Shown: positions 1 through 4,818 of the stretch, piece by piece | Layout of the letters: every line of letters starts with the position of its first letter | How positions within the stretch are numbered: position 1 is the stretch's first letter | Assembly (NCBI GenBank): GCA_023416855.1 | Contig: JAEZGU010000277.1 | Coordinates: forward strand, 1-6,293 | DNA length: 6,293 nucleotides | Direction of reading: 5' to 3' | Origin: Bacillota bacterium | GTDB taxonomy: Bacteria > Bacillota > Clostridia > Tissierellales > Sedimentibacteraceae | The notes under the pieces: model-generated | Databases searched by the model: none | Seen by the model: only the letters and a program-made list of their open reading frames with translations | What the model was told of the DNA's origin: nothing | Translations under genes and position numbers: made by a program

Positions 1-496
1 GATAGAAAACTGCTATTAAAGTTCCTTTAACGTCCTTAAAGCCTTCCAAAGCAGCTTTACCGGTATCTCCGGAGGTTGCAGTGAGAATAATTACTTTTCC
101 ATCTTTATCATTCATTTCATATGATGCTATCATCAAATGAGGAAGTATAGAAAGTGCCACATCTTTAAATGCTGATGTAGGCCCATGGAACAGTTCAGTA
201 ACAAACGAATTTCCGACTTTTACTACAGGAGTGATTTCATTTTTGCTAAATTTATTTGTATATGCATTGTTAACACATTCCTTAATTTTATCCTTAGGAA
301 AATCATTTAGCATTAATCCAATTACCATTTCTGCAATTTCCTTGTAGTCTTTGCCTAACATATCCTCAATATTAATATATTTATCAACATCCCTTAAAAC
401 AAATAAACCGCCATCTTCAGCGATTCCTTTTAAAATCGCCTTTGAAGCAGTTGTCTTTAATTTCGAGTTTCTGGTGCTTTCATAATTATTAAACAT
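1..496 (-). CDS. thrC: Threonine synthase, N-terminal part (runs off left edge)
   Basis: Threonine synthase is a cytoplasmic PLP enzyme that converts O-phosphohomoserine to threonine and phosphate, the last step of threonine synthesis. The 165 codons present begin MFNNYESTRNSKLKTTAS and include GIAEDGGLFV (about residues 24-33). They also include ELFHGPTSAFKD (101-112), in which K111 is the expected PLP Schiff-base lysine, and the phosphate-binding loop LTATSGDTGKAAL (from about residue 138). This pattern is typical of the long form of about 480-500 residues with the N-terminal Thr_synth_N domain, so roughly two thirds lies beyond position 1. The ATG at 496-494 is chosen because GCGGAGG sits 4 nt upstream (501-507) and the N-terminus matches the family. 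It is divergent from dxr, with a promoter candidate at 541-569. I see no attenuator or T-box in the short leader, so no threonine control can be inferred. No frameshift is visible. Confidence 0.95.
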   Translation of the reverse strand, partial: MFNNYESTRNSKLKTTASKAILKGIAEDGGLFVLRDVDKYINIEDMLGKDYKEIAEMVIGLMLNDFPKDKIKECVNNAYTNKFSKNEITPVVKVGNSFVTELFHGPTSAFKDVALSILPHLMIASYEMNDKDGKVIILTATSGDTGKAALEGFKDVKGTLIAVFY

Positions 497-540
497 AATT
501 CCTCCGCAGTCTTTAATTCCACATTTAGTTATAATATTAT

Positions 541-569
541 ATAATATACTGTTCTCAGAATTATTACAA
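541..569 (-). promoter_or_regulatory. Candidate sigma-A promoter for thrC
   Basis: On the minus strand, TTGTAA (564-569) is followed by a 17-bp spacer and TATTAT (541-546); a second, overlapping TATAAT lies at 536-541. Transcription would start about 30-40 nt before the thrC ATG. The region is very AT-rich, so the -10 is not unique. This is inferred from consensus and spacing only. Confidence 0.45.
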
Positions 570-615
570 GTGTTTTTTATAATAAAACATATACGGACAT
601 ATTACAAAGAACTAA

Positions 616-643
616 TTGCAATACACAATAAATATGATAAAAT
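616..643 (+). promoter_or_regulatory. Candidate extended -10 promoter for dxr
   Basis: TTGCAA (616-621), a 16-bp spacer and TAAAAT (638-643), with TG one base upstream of the -10 (635-636), form an extended -10 sigma-A promoter. The predicted start is near 650, about 20 nt before the dxr ATG at 669. The promoter lies inside the upstream in-frame extension of dxr (570-668), which argues that this extension is not translated. Confidence 0.55.
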
Positions 644-657
644 ATATAAAAAACAAC

Positions 658-663
658 AAGGAG
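658..663 (+). promoter_or_regulatory. Ribosome binding site that fixes the dxr start
   Basis: AAGGAG lies 5 nt before the ATG at 669. No comparable purine box precedes the in-frame ATG at 570. It therefore decides the start in favour of MKYISILGSTGSIG. Confidence 0.8.
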
Positions 664-668
664 TACCC

Positions 669-1820
669 ATGAAATACATAAGTATACTTGGTTCAACCGG
701 TTCCATCGGAACACAAACTTTAGATGTCGTTAGAGAACATTCTGATGAAATAAAAGTATGTGCAATTACAGGAAATAACAATATAGATCTGCTAAAAGAA
801 CAAATAATTGAATTTAAACCAGAGTTTTGCTGTGTGATGAATGAGGAAAAAGCACTTATATTAAAAAAAATGCTCCCACAGTTCTGCAAGACAGAAATAG
901 CCTATGGTATGGAAGGTCTTATTCATGCAGCAGAATTTGAAAAAAGCGAAATAATTGTAACAGCAATATCCGGTATGATAGGATTGAAGCCAACAGTTTC
1001 AGCTATTAAAAAACATAAAAAAATTGCTTTAGCTAATAAAGAAACATTGGTTACCGGCGGAAGCTATATAATGAATTTAGCGAAAGAATATAATTCACAA
1101 ATAATACCTATAGACAGTGAACATAGCGCCATTTATCAATGTTTAATGTCAAATGATTATAAGTTAATAAATAAAATATTGTTAACTGCTTCCGGTGGTC
1201 CTTTTAGGGGTAAAGGTACAAAATTTTTAGAAACAGTAACTATTGATGATGCATTAAAGCATCCAAATTGGTCAATGGGGAAAAAAATCACTGTTGATTC
1301 TGCAACTTTAATGAATAAAGGATTAGAAGTTATTGAGGCAAAGTTTTTGTTTAATGTTGAGCCGGAACAAATAGAAGTTCTTGTCCACCCTCAAAGCATA
1401 ATTCATTCAGGAGTTGAATTTGTTGATCATTCAACCATTGCACAACTTGGGCTTCCCGACATGAGGGTACCAATACAATTTGCATTGTTTTATCCTCGAC
1501 GTGTTAAAAACTGTTATAAAAGCTTATCGCTTACTGAAATAGGAAATTTAACTTTTGAAAAACCTGATATAGAAGTTTTCAAATGCCTTAGATTAGCTTT
1601 TGATGCTTTAAAGACAGGCGGTACTATGCCGGCAGTATTAAACGCTTCAAATGAAATGTGCGTGGATTTGTTTTTAAATAAAAAAATTAGTTTCCTTGAT
1701 ATAGGAAACATAAATGAACAAGTAATGTTAAAACACTCAGCAGAAAGAATTGATTCTATAGAAACAATTTTAGAGGCTGAAAAATTTGCTAAACAAACAA
1801 TAAAGGATATGTTGGCTTAA
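669..1820 (+). CDS. dxr: 1-deoxy-D-xylulose 5-phosphate reductoisomerase
   Basis: Dxr (IspC) is the cytoplasmic NADPH- and divalent-metal-dependent enzyme that makes 2-C-methyl-D-erythritol 4-phosphate, the first committed step of the MEP isoprenoid pathway and the target of fosmidomycin. The 383 residues match the usual 380-400. Visible landmarks are the NADPH-binding GSTGSIG (8-14), ALANKETLVTGG (120-131), the metal ligands D149 and E151 in PIDSEHSAIYQ, and TASGGPFRG (173-181). Further along are HPNWSMGKK (198-206), the third ligand E220 in MNKGLE, and the substrate loop HPQSIIHS (240-247). All expected catalytic residues are present. The open frame continues upstream to an ATG at 570, but those 33 codons lack homologous character, overlap a promoter and have no RBS, so I start at 669. 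The gene stands alone here rather than between cdsA and rseP. Its last codons and stop are part of the inverted repeat shared with ylmC. Confidence 0.97.
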   Translation: MKYISILGSTGSIGTQTLDVVREHSDEIKVCAITGNNNIDLLKEQIIEFKPEFCCVMNEEKALILKKMLPQFCKTEIAYGMEGLIHAAEFEKSEIIVTAISGMIGLKPTVSAIKKHKKIALANKETLVTGGSYIMNLAKEYNSQIIPIDSEHSAIYQCLMSNDYKLINKILLTASGGPFRGKGTKFLETVTIDDALKHPNWSMGKKITVDSATLMNKGLEVIEAKFLFNVEPEQIEVLVHPQSIIHSGVEFVDHSTIAQLGLPDMRVPIQFALFYPRRVKNCYKSLSLTEIGNLTFEKPDIEVFKCLRLAFDALKTGGTMPAVLNASNEMCVDLFLNKKISFLDIGNINEQVMLKHSAERIDSIETILEAEKFAKQTIKDMLA

Positions 1821-1839
1821 TCCAACATATCCTTTATTG
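1798..1839. terminator. Bidirectional terminator-like 18-bp inverted repeat over both stop codons
   Basis: The left arm CAATAAAGGATATGTTGG (1798-1815) and the right arm 1822-1839 are perfect reverse complements, separated by the 6-nt loop CTTAAT. The TTAA in the loop supplies both stops: TAA at 1818-1820 for dxr and TAA at 1819-1817 for ylmC. T-rich sequence follows in both directions (TTTATTATTT from 1841 on plus; TTTGTTTAGC from 1797 on minus), though neither is a clean T-run and the stem is AT-rich. It could terminate both convergent transcripts. Each message has its final codons inside the stem. Confidence 0.65.
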
Positions 1840-2101
1840 CTTTATTATTTACATCATCATCCACATTTACAATTATTACATCAAGTCCTATCTTCAATAT
1901 TTCTTCCCACTTAATTCTTCTTGCTTTGGACTTTCCAAGCATCCCCATAAATCTGCTTGCTTCTTCTATATAAAATGCTATAATTTTTCCTTTTTTAGTA
2001 TCAATTTCTACATCATCAAACCTGCCCATTACTTCTCCATCTTTAATATTAACAACATCCTTTTCAATTAAATCCCAATAATTAGTCAAGAAGCTCACCA
2101 C
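1817..2101 (-). CDS. ylmC: YlmC/YmxH-family PRC-barrel protein
   Basis: A small cytoplasmic PRC-barrel protein of the YlmC/YmxH family, found in spore formers next to sigG; its molecular role is not established. The core is KDVVNIKDGEVMGRFDDVEI (14-33), then TKKGKIIAFYIEE and IKWEEILKIGLDVIIVNVD (63-81), the usual beta-rich layout. There is no signal peptide or membrane segment. The start is uncertain. The frame opens with GTG GTG (2101 and 2098), but TTG at 2089-2087 would put KDVVN at residue 10, close to the B. subtilis protein as I recall it, and would let GGTGAG act as the RBS. The C-terminal tail after VNVD (about 13 residues, ending AIKDMLD) looks longer than in the roughly 81-residue relative, and its end is encoded by the palindrome shared with dxr. 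The sigG terminator separates it from sigG, so it probably uses its own promoter. Confidence 0.88.
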   Translation of the reverse strand: MVSFLTNYWDLIEKDVVNIKDGEVMGRFDDVEIDTKKGKIIAFYIEEASRFMGMLGKSKARRIKWEEILKIGLDVIIVNVDDDVNNKAIKDMLD

Positions 2102-2104
2102 CCT

Positions 2105-2132
2105 ATTATAATATACTATAAACTATGTACAA
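2105..2132 (-). promoter_or_regulatory. Candidate promoter for ylmC
   Basis: On the minus strand, TTGTAC (2127-2132), a 16-bp spacer and a perfect TATAAT (2105-2110) follow the sigG terminator. The predicted start (about 2098) falls at or just after the two GTG codons. Initiation here would therefore favour the downstream TTG start of ylmC or a near-leaderless message. Confidence 0.45.
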
Positions 2133-2150
2133 CACTAACTAAATATTACA

Positions 2151-2220
2151 TAAAAAAAGAATCCTCCACTACATTAAGGATGATGTATCCGATCATTCTC
2201 AATGCAGTGAGTAGGATTCT
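2151..2220 (-). terminator. Structured rho-independent terminator after sigG
   Basis: Read on the minus strand, AGAATCCT (2220-2213) pairs with AGGATTCT (2165-2158), which runs into T7 (2158-2152). Inside, CACTGCATT (2209-2201) pairs with AATGTAGTG (2175-2167) through one G-U pair, and a further small hairpin is possible around 2176-2198. The stem base is 4 bp past the sigG stop. The T-run orientation shows that it ends the spoIIGA-sigE-sigG transcript. The hairpin is larger than a minimal terminator. Confidence 0.8.
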
Positions 2221-2224
2221 ATGA

Positions 2225-2998
2225 TTATCTAAAACCTTTCTTTAATTGTGAAAGTGCCGACTTCTCCAATCTTGATACTTGAGCTTGCGAAATTCCAATC
2301 TCTTCAGCTACCTCCATCTGTGTTTTACCTTTATAAAAACGCATATCTACAATTTGCTTTTCTCTTTCTGACAAATTATTGATACTATCCTCTAATGTAA
2401 TTTTTTCAATCCACTTTTCATCTATATTTTTCTCATCTCTAACCTGATCAACAACATAAAGTGCATCTCCCCCATCGTTATATATAGGTTCGAACAACGA
2501 TATAGGTTCTTGAATTGATTCTAAAGCAAATATGATTTCTTCCTTATCAACGCCAATTTCATTTGCTATCTCGGCAATAGTTGGCTCCTGGGAACCGCTT
2601 GATGTAAGTCGTTCTCTAATTTGCAATGCTTTATATGCCGTATCCTTCATTGATCTTGATACTCTAATTGAATTATTATCTCTTAGGTATCTTCTGATTT
2701 CACCGATAATCATTGGTACAGCATATGTAGAAAATTTTACGTCTAAGGACAAATCAAAATTATCTATTGCCTTTATAAGACCTACGCATCCAATTTGAAA
2801 CAAATCATCAACTGGCTCATTTTTAGAGTTAAATCTTTGAATAACGCTGAGCACAAGTCGCAAATTGCCTTGTATGAACTGTTCTCGAAGCTCTGTGTCG
2901 CCTTCTTGGATTTTCTTTATCATACCTCTCATTTCTGATGTTTTTATAGTAGGCAATTGAGAAGTATTAACGCCACATATAACTACTTTGTTTATCAT
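2225..2998 (-). CDS. sigG: RNA polymerase sigma-G factor (late forespore)
   Basis: SigG directs late forespore transcription (small acid-soluble proteins, germination proteins) after engulfment. The 257 residues match the usual length of about 258. The N-terminal signature VVICGVNTSQLP (5-16) separates it from SigF. Region 2 covers NLRLVLSVIQRFN (45-57), DDLFQIGCVGLIKAIDNFD (64-82) and STYAVPMIIGEIRRYLRD (90-107). Region 3 spans about 113-165, followed by SLFEPIYNDGGDALYVVDQ (167-185). The region 4 helix-turn-helix is TQMEVAEEIGISQAQVSRLE (226-245). N45 occupies the position that, as I recall, is needed for binding of the anti-sigma factor CsfB/Gin in B. subtilis. The ATG at 2998 has AAAAGGGG (3009-3016) 10 nt upstream. 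It lies 61 bp after sigE, is probably co-transcribed from the spoIIG promoter, and also has a candidate forespore promoter in that gap. Confidence 0.97.
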   Translation of the reverse strand: MINKVVICGVNTSQLPTIKTSEMRGMIKKIQEGDTELREQFIQGNLRLVLSVIQRFNSKNEPVDDLFQIGCVGLIKAIDNFDLSLDVKFSTYAVPMIIGEIRRYLRDNNSIRVSRSMKDTAYKALQIRERLTSSGSQEPTIAEIANEIGVDKEEIIFALESIQEPISLFEPIYNDGGDALYVVDQVRDEKNIDEKWIEKITLEDSINNLSEREKQIVDMRFYKGKTQMEVAEEIGISQAQVSRLEKSALSQLKKGFR

Positions 2999-3036
2999 CG
3001 CCGTTTTTCCCCTTTTACAAATTTATCCCCCTTAAA

Positions 3037-3065
3037 AATTATCTCCCGGTAAATACTTTTTATAC
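3037..3065 (-). promoter_or_regulatory. Candidate sigma-F/sigma-G promoter for sigG
   Basis: On the minus strand, GTATA (3065-3061), a 14-bp spacer and GGAGATAATT (3046-3037) fit the forespore pattern: a GYATA-type -35 and a GGHRANAHTW-type -10, the latter matching at all ten positions. The -35 overlaps the last codon and stop of sigE. The predicted start is about 30 nt before the sigG ATG. In B. subtilis sigG is likewise transcribed by SigF and SigG. The spacer seems about 1 bp shorter than usual, and this is consensus matching only. Confidence 0.5.
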
Positions 3066-3782
3066 TGCTTTATTAATTTCCTTTTTTAGCCGATTAAGTA
3101 TCTTTTTTTCAAGACGAGATATATAAGATTGGGAAATTCCAAGCATATCTGCCACTTCCTTTTGTGTAAAACTCTTAGAATTGTTAAGACCAAATCTTAA
3201 TTTCATAATCATATATTCTCTTTTGTTTAATTTCTTAATAGAATCGTTTAATAGATTTAAATCTACTTCATTTTCCATATCCTTGAAAACAACATCTTCT
3301 TCAGTACCTAAAATATCGGATAATAAAAGTTCATTGCCATCCCAATCAATATTTAAAGGTTCATCTAATGATATTTCTGCTTTTGCTTTTCCCACACGCC
3401 TCAGATGCATTAATATTTCATTTTCAATGCATTTAGAAGCGTAAGTAGCAAGCTTAATATTTTTTTCTACTTTAAAAGTATTAACTGCTTTTATAAGTCC
3501 AATAGTTCCTATTGATATTAAATCTTCCACATTAATTCCTGTTGATTCGAACTTCTTTGCAAGATAAACAACCAATCTTAAGTTATGCTCAATTAAGATT
3601 GTCTTTGCTTCATCCGAATCCTTTAATTTATTAATAATTTCTTTTTCTTCTTCCTGGGACAATGGTGCAGGAAGTGTGTCGCTTCCACCTATGTAAAAAA
3701 TATTCTCTGCAAGTCCCAGCTTATCTATTATAAAGTTAAATAAATTTCTAAAAAATTTATTAACATACATTAACAAGCTCAT
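3060..3782 (-). CDS. sigE: RNA polymerase sigma-E factor, pro-form (early mother cell)
   Basis: SigE drives early mother-cell transcription. It is made as an inactive, membrane-associated pro-SigE that SpoIIGA cleaves. Starting at the ATG at 3782 gives 240 residues, against 239 in B. subtilis. The hydrophobic/basic pro-sequence is about residues 1-29, followed by FYIGGSDTLPAPLS (29-42), where cleavage is expected near F29/Y30. Region 2 includes NLRLVVYLAKKFES (67-80), EDLISIGTIGLIKAVNTF (86-103) and ATYASKCIENEILMHLRR (112-129). The SigE-typical PLNIDWDGNELLLSDILGT is at 142-160. The region 4 helix-turn-helix is TQKEVADMLGISQSYISRLE (206-225). The frame is open to 3881, but the extra 33 codons lie within spoIIGA and match nothing in the family. 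An ATG at 3770 (236 residues) is the alternative; neither has a strong RBS, which suggests translational coupling to spoIIGA, overlapped by 23 bp (11 bp for the later start). Confidence 0.96.
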   Translation of the reverse strand: MSLLMYVNKFFRNLFNFIIDKLGLAENIFYIGGSDTLPAPLSQEEEKEIINKLKDSDEAKTILIEHNLRLVVYLAKKFESTGINVEDLISIGTIGLIKAVNTFKVEKNIKLATYASKCIENEILMHLRRVGKAKAEISLDEPLNIDWDGNELLLSDILGTEEDVVFKDMENEVDLNLLNDSIKKLNKREYMIMKLRFGLNNSKSFTQKEVADMLGISQSYISRLEKKILNRLKKEINKAV

Positions 3783-4650
3783 TATTTTGTTCCAACTCCC
3801 ATTCAAGTATTTTATTAAACAATAAAGCGTCGTAATCCTCCTTTTGACTGATTTTTTTTGGATATAATCCGATAACTGCATCTGCTGTTATTATTTTATT
3901 GGCATTATTCTTTACTTCAATATCATCAGGTGTGATACATACCATCATTTCGCCAGTTGAACTGATTGTATTAAACCTTATTATCTTCAGATTAATATTG
4001 CTGTAATTATTTAACATTTCCTCATAGCTTTTTTCATTTTTGTAATAGCTTAAGACACTGTTATATAGCGCATCACCTAAAACACTTTTTATACATCCAA
4101 TATTTACAACGATTACAGGCTTTCCGGTCAAAGGCTCGGTAAGCTCATTTCCTGTATCAATAAATGCTTTAATTGATTTACTTTTATCTGACATCCTTAT
4201 AGTCACAGTTCTTATATAATTACTTTTTCCTTGCTTTGATTTTATTTCCTTAAAAAAGAAAATTAATGTAATGTACCCTATAAAAAACGATAAAATAATT
4301 ACAATTACAGTAATTCTATTATAAGTAAAATAATATAATCCGGTAATAACTCCCACCATTAACAAGGAAGTAATATAAAAACAAATTATGATTCTAATAT
4401 TAACAATAATCCCTTTACAGTCAAAAGCGATCATAAGCATAAGTACTGAAACACTGAATTTCACGATAAAATATGTCATAAAATCCTTGCCAATATATGC
4501 TGTTAATATAACGTATAAAGCGCCAACTGAAGAAGCAGCGATTAATCTTTTGTAAATAATACTTTTCTTAAGAAGTTTACCTGTGATAAACAACAAGATA
4601 AAATCAACAATAAAATTTTCAGCGAAGACATATTCAACATAATAAACCAT
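3760..4650 (-). CDS. spoIIGA: Sporulation sigma-E factor processing peptidase SpoIIGA
   Basis: SpoIIGA is the septal membrane aspartic protease that removes the SigE pro-sequence in the mother cell when the forespore signals through SpoIIR. The 296 residues show the family layout: five membrane segments (about 7-23, 35-54, 58-76, 83-108 and 113-133), then a cytosolic protease domain from about 145. The catalytic motif is AFIDTGNELTEPLTGKPV (162-179), with D165 the expected active-site aspartate. Later family traits include MVCITPDDIEV (236-246) and ADAVIGLYPKKIS (256-268). I start at the ATG at 4650 (MVYYVEYVFAENF), because the GTG at 4656 falls inside the TAGGGGGTG ribosome-binding sequence that serves the ATG. 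Length is near the B. subtilis protein (about 309). The end overlaps sigE. Upstream lies a Spo0A-type promoter candidate rather than the ftsZ gene seen in many Firmicutes. Confidence 0.95.
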   Translation of the reverse strand: MVYYVEYVFAENFIVDFILLFITGKLLKKSIIYKRLIAASSVGALYVILTAYIGKDFMTYFIVKFSVSVLMLMIAFDCKGIIVNIRIIICFYITSLLMVGVITGLYYFTYNRITVIVIILSFFIGYITLIFFFKEIKSKQGKSNYIRTVTIRMSDKSKSIKAFIDTGNELTEPLTGKPVIVVNIGCIKSVLGDALYNSVLSYYKNEKSYEEMLNNYSNINLKIIRFNTISSTGEMMVCITPDDIEVKNNANKIITADAVIGLYPKKISQKEDYDALLFNKILEWELEQNNELVNVC

Positions 4651-4668
4651 CTCCACCCCCTAAACTGC

Positions 4669-4677
4669 TTATCGAAA
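4669..4677. promoter_or_regulatory. Spo0A-box-like site in spoIIGA leader
   Basis: TTATCGAAA on the plus strand contains TATCGAA, 6 of 7 matches to the 0A box TGTCGAA. It lies between the predicted transcription start and the spoIIGA RBS. A single AT-rich match can arise by chance; it gains weight only from the boxes at the -35 of the same promoter. Confidence 0.3.
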
Positions 4678-4705
4678 TATTCTCCCTAAAACAGCTATGT
4701 TATCA

Positions 4706-4749
4706 ATTATAAGTGACATTTTAAAAATATTTTGTCATAACGTGTCTCC
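4706..4749 (-). promoter_or_regulatory. Candidate Spo0A-activated spoIIG promoter with 21-bp spacer and tandem 0A-like boxes
   Basis: On the minus strand, ATGACA (4738-4733, 5 of 6 to TTGACA) is followed by 21 bp and a perfect TATAAT (4711-4706). No good -35 exists at 17 bp. The long spacer resembles the 22-bp spacer of the B. subtilis spoIIG promoter, which depends on Spo0A~P. On the opposite strand, TGTCATA (4733-4739) overlaps the -35, and TGTCTCC (4743-4749) repeats its TGTC core exactly 10 bp on, the tandem spacing known for 0A boxes. The boxes match the TGTCGAA consensus only 5/7 and 4/7. The predicted start is about 50 nt before the ATG. Confidence 0.5.
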
Positions 4750-4755
4750 AAAAAT

Positions 4756-4795
4756 AAAAAAAAGCACAACTATAATGTATATAGCCATGCATTAT
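4756..4795 (-). terminator. Weak terminator candidate after the oxidoreductase gene
   Basis: On the minus strand, ATAATG (4795-4790) pairs with CATTAT (4777-4772), and T8 follows at 4763-4756 after an 8-nt gap. The stem is short, AT-rich and separated from the T-run, so termination would be leaky. It lies 23 bp past the stop at 4819 and ahead of the spoIIG promoter candidate. Confidence 0.35.
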
Positions 4796-4818
4796 CATAT
4801 ATTAAAAATATAATTTTA

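Noticed and set aside
570..668. Upstream in-frame extension of dxr starting at ATG 570
   Set aside because: It contains the likely promoter, lacks an RBS and adds 33 residues with no family match before the standard MKYISILGSTGSIG start.
497..668. Possible T-box or riboswitch before thrC
   Set aside because: The predicted leader is only about 35-40 nt and shows no stem or T-box sequence; there is no room for an aptamer and terminator.
602..889. Minus-strand open frame opposite the dxr start (likewise 1514-1711)
   Set aside because: They overlap the well-supported dxr gene and the dxr promoter region, and their proteins show no recognisable domain.
2532..2798. Plus-strand open frame opposite sigG (likewise 3181-3444 opposite sigE)
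   Set aside because: Both are mirror frames of strongly conserved sigma-factor regions with no sign of independent coding.
3783..3881. N-terminal extension of sigE to 3881
   Set aside because: It lies wholly inside the spoIIGA coding region in another frame and does not resemble SigE; the 240-residue form matches family length.
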